This document shows positions 22,018 through 31,387 of a stretch of DNA of 64,000 bases, in pieces (position 1 is the stretch's first letter; every line of letters starts with the position of its first letter). The DNA is taken from the NCBI GenBank assembly GCA_901472455.1, contig LR590464.1:1426001-1490000 (forward strand). The letters are read 5' to 3'. The stretch comes from Leclercia adecarboxylata (GTDB lineage: Bacteria; Pseudomonadota; Gammaproteobacteria; Enterobacterales; Enterobacteriaceae). A program made the translations under genes and the position numbers. The notes under the pieces are model-generated. The model saw only the letters and a list, made by a program, of their open reading frames with translations. It had not been told where the DNA came from and did not search any database.

Positions 22018-22100
22018 TGTTATCTCCGCAGATGTGGTGATTTATAAAAGTAGCCTGGTTCGGCAAAGCCATCCCCGCAGGGATGGCTGTTTCAGAACAA

Positions 22101-24540
22101 TTACGGCAGCTTATAGGCAATCACATAGTCACCGCGATCCGGCGAGTTACGCGCCCCGCCTGCGGTGATCAGCAGATACTGCTTCCCGTCCACCGGCGAT
22201 TTTGTAGCTGATTGGCGTACTCTGGCTCCCCACCGGCAGGCGGGCTTTCCACATCCTCTTTCCCGGTCGAGGTATCGAACGCGCGCAGGTAGTAATCCTG
22301 CGTTGAAGCGATAAACACCAGGCCGCCCTGGGTGGCCATTGTGCCGCCGATGGTCGGCATACCAATCGGGATCGGCAGCCCCATCTTCACGCCAAACGGA
22401 CCGGTATCTTTTACCGTGCCCACCGGCACCTTGCCAGGCGATTTTCTGGGTTTTCAGATCCACCGCCGTCAGCGTGCCAAACGGCGGTTTCTGACAGGGG
22501 ATCTCCACCGGCGACATAAAGCGCACTTTGGCGTTGATAGCGTACGGCGTACCGGCCAGCGGCACCGGACGGCTGATGGCGGCGGCTTCGTTGCCGTCGT
22601 TTTTAGCTCCCTGAATCTCCGGGGAGGCCGGGATGAGCTGCACTTCCAGGCCCACGCGCATATCGTTGATGAACAGGTACTGGTTCACCGGGTCAATCGA
22701 CAGACCGCCCCAGTTCATACCGCCTAACGAGCCGGGCAGGTTCAGCGACGGGTCATCCCCCGGCGGCGTAAACAGGCCGTTGTAGCGTTTGGATTTGAAC
22801 TCGATACGGCAGATCAACTGGTCGAACGGCGTCGCGCCCCACATATCGGACTCTTTCAGCACGTCTGCGCCAATGGTCGGCATACCCACCGAGAAGGGCT
22901 GCGTCGGGGAGTAGATCTCTTTCGGGATCTGCCCCTGCGTCACCTTGCGCTCTTCCACGTCGGTCAGCGGCTTACCGGTCGCGCGATCCAGCACAAACAA
23001 CTGGCCAGATTTGGTGCCGAAGATCAGCGCCGGGGTGGTTTTGCCCATCCGCAGCAGGGAAGTCGGTAAAGGTCGGCTGCATCGGGACGTCAAAGTCCCA
23101 GAGGTCATTGTGAACAGTCTGATAGACCCATTTCACCTTGCCGGTGCTGGCGTCCACCGCCACCATGGCGGCACCAAACTTGCGATCCAGCGCGTTGTGC
23201 TTCACGCCCCACAGATCCACCGCCGCGCTGCCGGTTGGCATATAGACAGTGTTGGATTGCGGGTCGTAAAGACATGGGCGCCCACACGTTCGGGGTGGAG
23301 CGGGTAAAGGTTTCATTATCGGCAGGCGCGTTCTGGTCGGTCCGGTTTACCGGGATCAAATGCCCAACGCAGCTGGCCGGTGATCACGTCAAAACCGCGC
23401 ACCACGCCGCCCCGGCATATCCGTCGCCACGTTATCCGCCACGCGGCCGCCCACCACGACGGTCGTCCCGGCGAGCGTCGGGGCAGAGGTCGGATAGTAC
23501 AGGCCGGTATCCGCGCCTTTACCCATCTGCGCGCTCAGGCTGACGCGACCATGATTGCCAAAATCTTCGCAGAACTGACCGGTATCCGCGTCCAGCGCAA
23601 TCAGTTCCGGGGTGACGCTGTTCATGATGATCCGGCGCTTACACTGGGCATCCGCAGGCCAGTGAAACGGCAGCCACCGGCGAAGAGTCCGGCAGGGTGG
23701 GCTGCTGCAGCGGGGCTGTGGCATCGAAGTACGCCAGGCCGCGACAGCGCATCCACTTTTTCTGTTTCGCGTTGATTTCGGTTTTCCATAACTCTTTGCC
23801 GGTCGTCGCATCGACGGCAATCACGTTGTTATGCGGCGTACAGAGAAAGAGTTTATTGCCAATCAGCAACGGAGTTTTGCTGATCTTCCGCGCCGCCGCC
23901 GTTCGGGCTGACGGGAATATCGCCCGTGCGGTAGGTCCAGGCGACCTGCAGGTCTTTTACGTTATCGCGGGTGATCTGGTCCAGTGCCACAAAGCGCGAT
24001 GCGCCCGGGGTGTTGCCATAGTTGGCCCAGTCTTTCTGCTCTTCACCGGGCTTAACCGGGGTGAGAGGGAGCTGTTTGCCCGATGCCGTCCACCGGATCG
24101 TGCGGAACAAACATGCCCCCAACGGTGGCGGCAAAGGCAACCGCCAGCAGGGCCGCAAGTGCCCCTGCGCCTTTCCAGCACGGGAACTTACCGGCGCGGC
24201 GCAGCAGCGAGGGCAGGGAGAGCGCCACCAGAATGGCAATGCCCGCGAGGGTGAGCAGACGGGAGACCAGCGGCCAGAAGTCGAAGCCGACATCCCACAA
24301 GGCCCAGAGGGCGGTGCCCGCCAGCACCACAAAATAGAGGGCCGCGCCACTCAGGCGCTGACGCACAATCTGCACACCCGAGACGATGAGCAGGCAGCCG
24401 CTGATCAGAAAGTAGGGGCTACCCTTAACGCTGACCAGCTTCCCACCGTAGTAAGCGAAGAATATCCCCATCGCCAAAATGAAGACGCCCAGAAGCCCCA
24501 GCAATATCGCTGCGGTTCTGGATAATTTTTGAACGGACAT
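22101..24540 (-). CDS. gcd: PQQ-dependent membrane glucose dehydrogenase Gcd, frameshifted
   Basis: Quinoprotein glucose dehydrogenase, about 800 residues. It oxidises periplasmic glucose to gluconolactone and passes electrons to ubiquinone. Five N-terminal membrane helices (starting MSVQKLSRTAAILLGLLG) precede the beta-propeller. The propeller blocks include WKTEINAKQKKWMRCRGLAY, PCQKPPFGTLTAVDL and a C-terminal GDYVIAYKLP. At least seven frame jumps occur, all with the correct continuation. In E. coli gcd lies beside hpt, so its location here is different. No pqq synthesis genes are in the window. Confidence 0.92.
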
Positions 24541-24731
24541 AAATGTTCCCTGATGTTGACAAAGAATGAGTGATATCACTCAAAAATGATGATTTATAAT
24601 CTAAGGCGCGCGAGTGTACAACAACCAGGTAACAATATATTTACCAGAAATAGCTTTCTGAAGAGACGGGCGGACAGGGGATGATCCCGGGTATCATACG
24701 GTTATCCCAGGCAGAACAAGGAATAACAACG

Positions 24732-25318
24732 ATGGTTAAGGTGCGTGAGGCGAAAGCGGAAGATTACGAGGCATGGTTAAGGTTGTGGAACGGCTATCTC
24801 AGTTTTTACGGCACAGACCTCGATGAGGCGGTAACCCTGGCAACCTGGCACCGGGTGCTGTCTGCGATTCCAGTCTGTTTTGCCGACTGGCAGAAACCGA
24901 ACAAGGGGTGGTGGGGTTCGCGATTTGTGTGCTGCATGAAGGCACCTGGGTGACCCAGCCGCTGTGCTATCTGGAGGATCTGTTTGTCGATGACGCGGCG
25001 CGCGGCAAAGGGGCGGGCAGGGCATTGATTGAGGCCATTATCAACGAGGCGCGCGAAAAGGGCTGGTCGAAGGTCTACTGGGTGACCCGGGAAGGTAATC
25101 CGGCCCGGGCGTTATACGACAAGCTGGCAGTGGTGGATGATTACGTTCGCTATAGGATCCACGATTTAGCTGTTGCAGACTATGCAGTTTATAGGCCGGA
25201 TAAGGCGCAGCCGCCGGCAACTCTTGCACTCTACGTTAACAATACCCGGCGGCGCTGCGTTTTGCCCGCCTGTGAACTGACTGTCTGCATGGTCGATTCC
25301 CTCTCCCTCAAAGGCTGA
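24732..25318 (+). CDS. GNAT family N-acetyltransferase
   Basis: Acetyl-CoA dependent N-acetyltransferase of about 145 residues; substrate unknown. MVKVREAKAEDYEAWLRLWNGYL is the usual N-terminus. After a frame jump near 24890, LEDLFVDDAARGKGAGRALIEAI contains the R/Q-x-x-G-x-G/A acetyl-CoA loop, followed by VYWVTREGNPARALYDKLA. The natural end is probably near 25165. The open frame continues to 25318 only by running through a REP-like hairpin, another sign of an indel. The ATG at 24732 has an AAGGA site. Confidence 0.8.
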
Positions 25319-25445
25319 GGGATCCCCACAAATAACATTCGCACGGACGGATTCCCTCTCCCTCGAGGGCTTAAGGGATCCACTCTAATAATATTCGCAC
25401 GGACGGATCCCCTCTCCCCTTTGGGGGAGAGGGTTAGGGTGGGGG
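25295..25445. repeat. Direct repeats of about 55 bp with hairpins (left array)
   Basis: Three units begin at 25295, 25350 and 25406 with GATTCCCTCTCCC or GATCCCCTCTCCC and end TTCGCACGGACG. Each contains a small CCCTC / GAGGG stem. The reverse complement of this unit makes up the array at 26451-26583, so the two arrays face each other around 25446-26450. Confidence 0.75.
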
Positions 25446-25479
25446 GCAACCACGCGCACATTCCCCCCGTTAACCTGCC

Positions 25480-25940
25480 TCAGTCAATCAACGCATCAAT
25501 CGCCACGCGCCCGTCCGGTGTTAGTAACCAGCGCGGCGCGTTCAGCGTGTCGGCGTAGAAGTTCACCAGCTCATACAATAGCCCTTCCATTACCTTTGCC
25601 ATATCCCGCGGCAGTGCGTTGCTGATAAGCAGTTGCGTAAGTGTCTGACAGTACAGCCCCAATAACTCGCTTTCCGGTTCAAAGGCGGGCAAACGGGAGG
25701 CAGATCGGTCAGGGTGAAACGCGTCACCAGGTGCGGCGGAATAGGCTCGTTAAGCGTTGGCTGCAGCAGCGCGAGACATGCAGAAAGGCGGGCGCAGAGC
25801 GCCAGTTTTTCCGCCGGATCATCAGTTTCCAGCAGGGTATGGGCGAAGCGTTCGCAATGGTTCGCCAGCTCGGTGAAGTCGGTGTTGTGAGAGAAGGGTA
25901 GGTTAAATAAGGCCTGAGCCTGGGTTGGGGTAGTAGCCAT
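25480..25940 (-). CDS. Hypothetical protein, satellite-phage associated type
   Basis: About 153 residues after joining two frames (jump near 25690). The N-terminus MATTPTQAQALFNLPFSHNT and the helical, histidine/cysteine-containing body resemble small uncharacterised proteins that I associate with P4-like satellite elements and remnants in enterobacteria. That link is from memory and is not proved here. No catalytic motif is visible. It lies downstream of the Ash-like frame in the same orientation, both within the islet bracketed by inverted repeat arrays. Confidence 0.55.
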
Positions 25941-26167
25941 AGTGGCAGCCTCCGATAAAGTTTTTTAAACCCACCGTCAGAGGTTCCAATCTCATGGCGG
26001 TGGACTGAGCGAGGTTGGAACTACCGGCTTTATCGGATACCGGCGCATCTTACGATGCCCCCGCCAGCCCACCATTGAGGTGCAGCAAAGCGTACGACAT
26101 AAGGCCTCTTATGTCATCGATAAAGTCAGTCAGGGTTCCAATCCCGGTGCCTGATTTTGCAGGCGCA
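25941..26167 (-). promoter_or_regulatory. Repeat-rich leader, possible satellite-phage immunity RNA region
   Basis: The segment holds two spaced copies of CGATAAAGT and two of GGTTCCAATC (near 25991 and 26133), with pairing segments between them. This recalls the P4 immunity region, where short repeats in the leader pair with a small CI RNA. It is an inference from arrangement only. Confidence 0.3.
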
Positions 26168-26413
26168 TCAGGAAGATACAGCGAAGGTATCGCAGCGACA
26201 AGCCGGGAAAATCATTCCCGGAAGGCGCCTCGCAAAAATTTTAACGTAACGAAGAAAGTAGATAATAATCAAATTCTTACGGCGATTTCCTGGTCCGGGT
26301 GAAATCGCTGAGGCGTTTCCTGAAGGCAGGGGCGAGGCGGTAAGCCCTCTGGCACGTTCCCCGGTTCCGGTGTAGCAGAGCAGCAAGGAACCTGAGGTGA
26401 ACGGAACGGCCAT
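26168..26413 (-). CDS. Ash-like small protein (phage satellite type)
   Basis: An 81-residue frame, MAVPFTSGSLLLCYTGTGER ... RYVKIFARRLPGMIFPACRC. It resembles proteins annotated as Ash family in P4-like satellites and many enterobacterial remnants; that family has uncertain coding status. It lies directly upstream of the repeat-rich leader and the 153-residue gene. The DNA around its start shares the 15-mer TGAGGTGAACGGAAC (here at 26394-26408) with the inverted-repeat element at 6503-7172. Confidence 0.45.
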   Translation of the reverse strand: MAVPFTSGSLLLCYTGTGERARGLTASPLPSGNASAISPGPGNRRKNLIIIYFLRYVKIFARRLPGMIFPACRCDTFAVSS

Positions 26414-26450
26414 AAGAGCCGCATGTTCCCCTCACCCTAACCCTCTCCCC

Positions 26451-26583
26451 AGAGGGGAGAGGGGATCGTCCGTGCGGAAACTATTCCTGACCCTGTTTTC
26501 AGAGGGGAGAGGGGATCGTCCGTGCGGAAACTATTCCTGACCCTGTTTTCAGAGGGGAAAGGGGATCGTCCGTGCGGAAACTG
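26451..26583. repeat. Tandem 50-bp repeats (right array)
   Basis: Two almost exact 50-bp units (26451-26500, 26501-26550) and a partial third start AGAGGGGAGAGGGGATCGTC. The unit contains GTCCGTGCG, the complement of the CGCACGGAC in the left array. Confidence 0.85.
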
Positions 26584-26607
26584 TTTGTGGCGTTCACTTA
26601 ACCCTCA

Positions 26608-26728
26608 ACATTCTTGCTATCCACGCCTTAGACATTCTGTACACTCTTCTCTCGCTATCCCCGCCTCAGGCATTCTGCGCACGCCCTTCTCGCTATCTCC
26701 CCCTCAGGCATTCTGTGCACTCCCCCAC
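26608..26728. repeat. Tandem 38-bp repeats upstream of gfrR
   Basis: Three imperfect units with a period of 38 bp share GCTATC-N5-GCCTCAG-GCATTCTG-type cores (GCTATC at 26616, 26654 and 26692). They end about 90 bp before gfrR. There are no unique spacers, so this is not a CRISPR array. Confidence 0.7.
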
Positions 26729-26818
26729 AAAAGCGCACATAACCCGGCGTCGTCCTCCCTTCGCCCGCGCGTTTGCGGGCATCATACCCCCCATGACACT
26801 CCAGCCGTGGGATAAGCC

Positions 26819-29581
26819 ATGCGTAATGAAATCCTGACCTTTCTGGCCAATCAGACCGATTTTTTCGACCCTGAAAACCTGAGCGAAGTCTTCACCGCCA
26901 GTTACCTGGCAGAGCGGTTTGACCTGAAACGCAATACCGCCAGCCACTATCTGAACCAGCTGGTGGCCCAGGGGGAGCTGGTCAAAATCAATACCCGTCC
27001 GGTCTACTTCCTGCACAAAAAAGCCTTCAGCCAGCAATTTTTCGGCCTGGCCGGGAACGAATACGACAGCATCGCCCAGCTGCTGAACGACGGCGACAGC
27101 GGGCAGGCGCCCCCGGATCACTTTGCACTGCTGATCGGGCATGACGGCAGCCTCAAAAAGGCCATTGCCCAACTGAAAACGGCACTCTTCTATCCCGCTG
27201 GCGGCCTGCCGCTGCTGATCACCGGCGACAGCGGCACCGGCAAAAGCTACATGGCGAACCTGATGCACGCCTTCGCGATTTCCCAGGGGCTGTTGGCGGA
27301 CGATGCCCCCTTTGTGAGCTTTAACTGCGCCCAGTACGCCAGCAACCCGGAGCTGCTGGCGGCGAACCTGTTTGGCTATGTGAAAGGCGCCTTTACCGGG
27401 GCGCAGAACGATAAACAAGGGGCATTCGAAGCCGCCGACGGCGGCATGCTATTTCTCGACGAGGTGCATCGTCTGAACGCCGAGGGCCAGGAGAAGCTCT
27501 TTACCTGGCTCGACCGCAAGGAGATCTACCGGGTGGGGGAGACCGCTCAGGGCCGCCCCATCAGCACGCGGCTGGTCTTCGCCACCACTGAGGAGCTGCA
27601 CAGCACCTTTTTAACCACCTTCCTGCGCCGCATTCCTATCCTGGTCACGCTGCCCGACCTCCAGGCACGATCCCGCCAGGAAAAAGAGGCGCTGATCCTC
27701 CAGTTCTTCTGGCGGGAGGCGAAAAAGCTGAATGTGCGCCTGAATCTGACGCCCCGCCTGCGCCAGGTGCTCCAGCACGCACCCTATCGCGGCAACGTAG
27801 GCGAGCTGAAAAACGTGGTCAAGTATGCGGTCGCCGCCGCCTGGGCCAGGCAGCGGGGGCAGGAGACGATTGGCGTCACCCTTCAGGATCTGCCGGAGAA
27901 GGTAATGGCCGCGATCCCGACGATGGGCGAAATGCCCGTTGCAGAAGAGCCATTGACCATCGAGCCGGAAACCAGCCTGCTGTGGCTGCTTCGCGCTCAC
28001 GATCGCACCCAGGGGATGATCCATGATACCCAGTGCCAGGTGCTGGCCCTGTACGAAGAGGTGCTCAGCGGCCGCTCGGGATGGGAGGAGGTCCACCGGC
28101 GGATGGGGGAGGAGATCGAAACCCTGTTCGACAGGCTGGTGTTTCACCACCGCGATACCACCGCCTCGCCGGTATTGCAGCTCACTACGCAGCAGGTGCG
28201 GGAAGCGTTTTACCGGCTGGAGCAGCAGTTCAACGTGCAGTTTAACGGCAATGGCATCTACGCCCTGAGCCACTATCTGGTGCATCGCGCGCCAGGTGCG
28301 CTGTCAGCCCTGAGCCAGGAGCGGGTCCGGTTGCTGGATGACTTCCTGGCGCAAAAATATCCCCTGCTGTACCGCTTTTGCCAGGCAATGATCGCCGCCC
28401 TGACGCAAAAGCTCGATATCGACGCCCAGCGGATCGACGCGCTGTTGCTGGTGCTATGGCTGCATAAAGCAGGCGCGGTGAGCCAATCCCAGGTGACCCG
28501 GGCGGTGATCCTCGCCCACGGCTACGCCACCGCCAGCAGCATCGCCAATGTGGCAAACCGCCTGTTGAAACACACGGTCTTTGAATCCTTCGACATGCCG
28601 CTCGACGTCACGCCGGAGGCGATTGCCCAGCAGGTGATGCACTACATCGAAAGCAATGCTCTGGCGTCCGGGCTGATGATTCTGGTGGATATGGGGTCGC
28701 TGAACGCTATCCATAGCCACTTCCAGCGCCGCGTCTCCACGCCGGTCGCGATTGTGAACAACGTCTCCACCAGCATGGCGCTGTATGTCGGGGAGCGGAT
28801 CCTCCAGGGGCATCACATCGAGGAAATTGCCCGCGAGATTGGCGCGGATTTGCCGGTGGAACACCAGCTTTTCTGGCCGCAGGCCAGTAAACCCCGGGTT
28901 ATTCTCACCACCTGCATCACCGGGATTGGCGCGGCGGCCAATCTCTGTCAGCTGCTGAAGGCCAGCATCCCGGAGGCGCTGGGCATTGAGATCATCGCCT
29001 GCGACTACGAGATGCTCAGCGACGCCCAGGAGCGGGCGGTGGCCTTTAACCGCTACGACATGCTGGCGATTGTTGGCACCTTCGACCCGCAGGTGCCCGG
29101 TGTGCCGTGGATCTCACTGGATTCCTTGATTGCCGGGGAGGGGACGCGGCCGCTGATGCGCATCTTTGGCGATATCGCCACGGTGGAGCAGGTGGCCGAG
29201 ATCAACAATCTGCTGCTGAAGAACTTCTCCCTGCGGCGGGTGATTGAGTCGGTGACTATTCTCGATACCACCAAAGTCATCAACCAGGTGGAGCAGTTTG
29301 TCTTCCGCTATGAGCATCTGGCGGGCTGCCAGGTGCCGAACGAACGCAAGGTGGCACTCTATGTGCACATCAGCTGTCTGATTGAGCGGCTGATCCGTAA
29401 CGCCTCGCCCACCACCTACGCCGGGCGACTGTGTCCTGAAAGCGAGCTGGCGTTGTTGCGGCAGGCCTTTAGTGTCATTGAGAGCAGTTATAGTGTCAAA
29501 ATCCCCGTTGTCGAGCTGTGCTACATCCACAATATTCTGACCCTGGAAACGGAATTTATTCAGGCAGATCAAGAGTTTTAA
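26819..29581 (+). CDS. gfrR: Sigma-54 dependent PTS operon activator GfrR (LevR type)
   Basis: A 920-residue regulator. An N-terminal helix-turn-helix (about 1-70) is followed by an AAA+ domain with Walker A GDSGTGKSYMAN, the sigma-54 contact loop GAFTGA and Walker B GGMLFLDEVHR. Then come a PTS regulation domain, an EIIA-like domain (LMILVDMGSLN, VNNVSTSMALYVGERI) and a C-terminal PRD with HISCLIERLIRN. This is the LevR/DgaR/GfrR layout, in which phosphorylation by PTS proteins controls activity. The frame is intact. It precedes a matching -24/-12 promoter and the PTS genes, so it should activate gfrABCDEF with RpoN. Confidence 0.9.
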   Translation: MRNEILTFLANQTDFFDPENLSEVFTASYLAERFDLKRNTASHYLNQLVAQGELVKINTRPVYFLHKKAFSQQFFGLAGNEYDSIAQLLNDGDSGQAPPDHFALLIGHDGSLKKAIAQLKTALFYPAGGLPLLITGDSGTGKSYMANLMHAFAISQGLLADDAPFVSFNCAQYASNPELLAANLFGYVKGAFTGAQNDKQGAFEAADGGMLFLDEVHRLNAEGQEKLFTWLDRKEIYRVGETAQGRPISTRLVFATTEELHSTFLTTFLRRIPILVTLPDLQARSRQEKEALILQFFWREAKKLNVRLNLTPRLRQVLQHAPYRGNVGELKNVVKYAVAAAWARQRGQETIGVTLQDLPEKVMAAIPTMGEMPVAEEPLTIEPETSLLWLLRAHDRTQGMIHDTQCQVLALYEEVLSGRSGWEEVHRRMGEEIETLFDRLVFHHRDTTASPVLQLTTQQVREAFYRLEQQFNVQFNGNGIYALSHYLVHRAPGALSALSQERVRLLDDFLAQKYPLLYRFCQAMIAALTQKLDIDAQRIDALLLVLWLHKAGAVSQSQVTRAVILAHGYATASSIANVANRLLKHTVFESFDMPLDVTPEAIAQQVMHYIESNALASGLMILVDMGSLNAIHSHFQRRVSTPVAIVNNVSTSMALYVGERILQGHHIEEIAREIGADLPVEHQLFWPQASKPRVILTTCITGIGAAANLCQLLKASIPEALGIEIIACDYEMLSDAQERAVAFNRYDMLAIVGTFDPQVPGVPWISLDSLIAGEGTRPLMRIFGDIATVEQVAEINNLLLKNFSLRRVIESVTILDTTKVINQVEQFVFRYEHLAGCQVPNERKVALYVHISCLIERLIRNASPTTYAGRLCPESELALLRQAFSVIESSYSVKIPVVELCYIHNILTLETEFIQADQEF

Positions 29582-29601
29582 TCCCTCCCTCTCTCCTGTC
29601 T

Positions 29602-29636
29602 CCCACGCGCCACTTTTTCCTGGCACGTGGGTTGCA
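29602..29636 (+). promoter_or_regulatory. Sigma-54 promoter of gfrA with overlapping palindrome
   Basis: TGGCACGTGGGTTGCA (29621-29636) fits the RpoN -24/-12 pattern TGGCAC-N5-TTGCA exactly. The -24 element is also the right arm of the inverted repeat CCCACGCGCCA (29602-29612) / TGGCACGTGGG (29621-29631), with one mismatch. Transcription would start near 29648, 38 bp before the gfrA ATG. Confidence 0.85.
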
Positions 29637-29685
29637 CTCTCTGTAGAGCAAACAGCTGCACAGTGGAATGAGCTTCGAGGACAGG

Positions 29686-30108
29686 ATGAAACGACATTAT
29701 ATATTTGCCAGCCATGGCACCTTAGCCCGCGGGGTACTCGACTCGGTCGAGTTGATCCTCGGCAAGCAGCAGGACATCCATACCCTCTGCGCTTATGTCG
29801 ACGAGAACCAGGATGTTACCGGGCAGGTGGCCGAGCTACTCGCCAGCCTGCCGGAGCAGGATGAGGTGATTGTGATCACCGATATTTTTGCCGGCAGCGT
29901 CAATAACGAATTTATCCGCTATCTGCATCAGCCGAAATTTCATCTGATCGCTGGCCTGAATTTGCCGCTGGTCATCGGCTTGCTTATTTCTGCGGATGAA
30001 CCGGATACCGAAAAATTAATCCATGAGGCGTTATTCAGCGCCCGGGAAAGTATTCAGTATTGCAACCACACCATTGCCAGTGCGGTACAGGCAGATAAAG
30101 ACTTCTGA
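29686..30108 (+). CDS. gfrA: Mannose-family PTS EIIA, GfrA
   Basis: EIIA component (140 residues) of a mannose-family sugar PTS. The phosphorylated histidine is in IFASHGTLARG near residue 10, and DIFAGSVNNEF is the family's second signature. The ATG at 29686 follows GAGGACAGG; an upstream in-frame ATG at 29668 precedes the ribosome site and is rejected. Phosphate passes from HPr to this domain and then to GfrB. Confidence 0.9.
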   Translation: MKRHYIFASHGTLARGVLDSVELILGKQQDIHTLCAYVDENQDVTGQVAELLASLPEQDEVIVITDIFAGSVNNEFIRYLHQPKFHLIAGLNLPLVIGLLISADEPDTEKLIHEALFSARESIQYCNHTIASAVQADKDF

Positions 30109-30123
30109 TCGCGAGGAATAATA

Positions 30124-30594
30124 ATGATTACGTTACTGCGTGTTGACCACCGCTTATTACACGGACAGGTGGCCTTTTCCTGGACGCAATATGTCGGGGC
30201 AGATTGCATTTTAATTGCCAATGACAGCGTGCCCAACGACGAACTGCGAAAAACAACCATCAAGCTGGCCAAGCCGCCTGCGGTCAAGCTGGTGATCAAA
30301 AATATTAACGACTCGATTGAGGCCATCAAAAGCGGCGTCACCGATAAGTACCACCTGTTTATTGTGGTGGAGTCGGTAGAGGATGCCTGGCGATTAGCCT
30401 CCGCGGTGGACGGGATTAAGAGCATTAATCTCGGCGGCATTAAAGCGAAAGAAGGGGCAAGGAATATTTCAAAGGCCATTAATTTGCTGCCGGACGAAAT
30501 TGAAAAACTCACTCAGCTGGTCGGCACTGGCATTGAGATCGAAATACGCCAGGTGCCTAACGATCGCAAACAGTTATTAGCGGAATCTCTGTAA
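30124..30594 (+). CDS. gfrB: Mannose-family PTS EIIB, GfrB
   Basis: EIIB component of 156 residues. LLRVDHRLLHGQVAFSW carries the phosphohistidine typical of this family. It starts 15 bp after gfrA with a GAGGA site, is intact, and passes phosphate to the incoming sugar-amine conjugate at GfrCD. Confidence 0.92.
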   Translation: MITLLRVDHRLLHGQVAFSWTQYVGADCILIANDSVPNDELRKTTIKLAKPPAVKLVIKNINDSIEAIKSGVTDKYHLFIVVESVEDAWRLASAVDGIKSINLGGIKAKEGARNISKAINLLPDEIEKLTQLVGTGIEIEIRQVPNDRKQLLAESL

Positions 30595-30610
30595 CTCCTG
30601 AGGACTCACT

Positions 30611-31387
30611 ATGGTAGAGGCACTGTTACTCGGACTGGTGGCGTTTATCGCCCAATCGGAATATGCCCTGGGCACCTCGCTGCTTTCCCGGCCATTGTCA
30701 CCGGATTATTAACCGGGCTGGTGTTAGGCGATGTACAGACGGGCGTGATTATGGGGGCGACGCTGGAACTGGCGTTTATCGGATCGTTTTCGGTGGGGCG
30801 TCGATTCCGCCCGATGTGGTCACCGGCGGGGTGCTGGGGGTGGCGTTTGCCATCACCTCCGGGGCGGGAACCGAAACGGCGCTGCTGCTCGGCCTGCCGA
30901 TTGCCACCCTGACCCTGGTGTTGAAAACGTCTATCTCGGCATGTTTATCCCGATGCTTAGCCAGAAGGCCGACAGCTATGCCGAGCAGGCGGATACCCGC
31001 GGTATCGAGCGAATGCACCTTCTCGCCGGGTTTGGTCTGTCATTGATGCTGGCGGCAGTGGTCACCGTGTCGTTCCTGGTCGGGAGCAGCGCGGTGAAAT
31101 CCTTACTGGATGCTATCCCGGAATTTATTAAACACGGGTTAAGCGTGGCGACGGGAATAATTCCGGCGCTGGGCTTTGCAATGCTGGCCCGGTTGCTGAT
31201 CAACAAAAAAGTGGCCCCCTTTTTCTTCCTCGGCTTTGCGCTGATGGCGTACCTGAAAATACCCGTCACCGGTATCGCCATTCTGGGTGCCATTGTGGCG
31301 GTAGTGATGGTCAACACGACTGCGCATAACGCTCCCCGTCCTACCACCGATCAAGGAGTCAGTGATGACGACGAAGATGATTTCTGA
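30611..31387 (+). CDS. gfrC: Mannose-family PTS EIIC, GfrC, frameshifted
   Basis: Membrane subunit of about 258 residues beginning MVEALLLGLVAFIAQSEYAL. The hydrophobic segments GLVLGDVQTGVIMGATLELAF, PPDVVTGGVLGVAFAI and later helices are typical EIIC. Frame jumps near 30690, 30800 and 30935 restore the family sequence each time, with no net change of frame. The acidic tail DDDEDDF overlaps the gfrD start. Confidence 0.88.

Noticed and set aside
26451..26728. CRISPR-like arrays
   Set aside because: Units are contiguous tandem repeats without unique spacers, and no cas genes are nearby.
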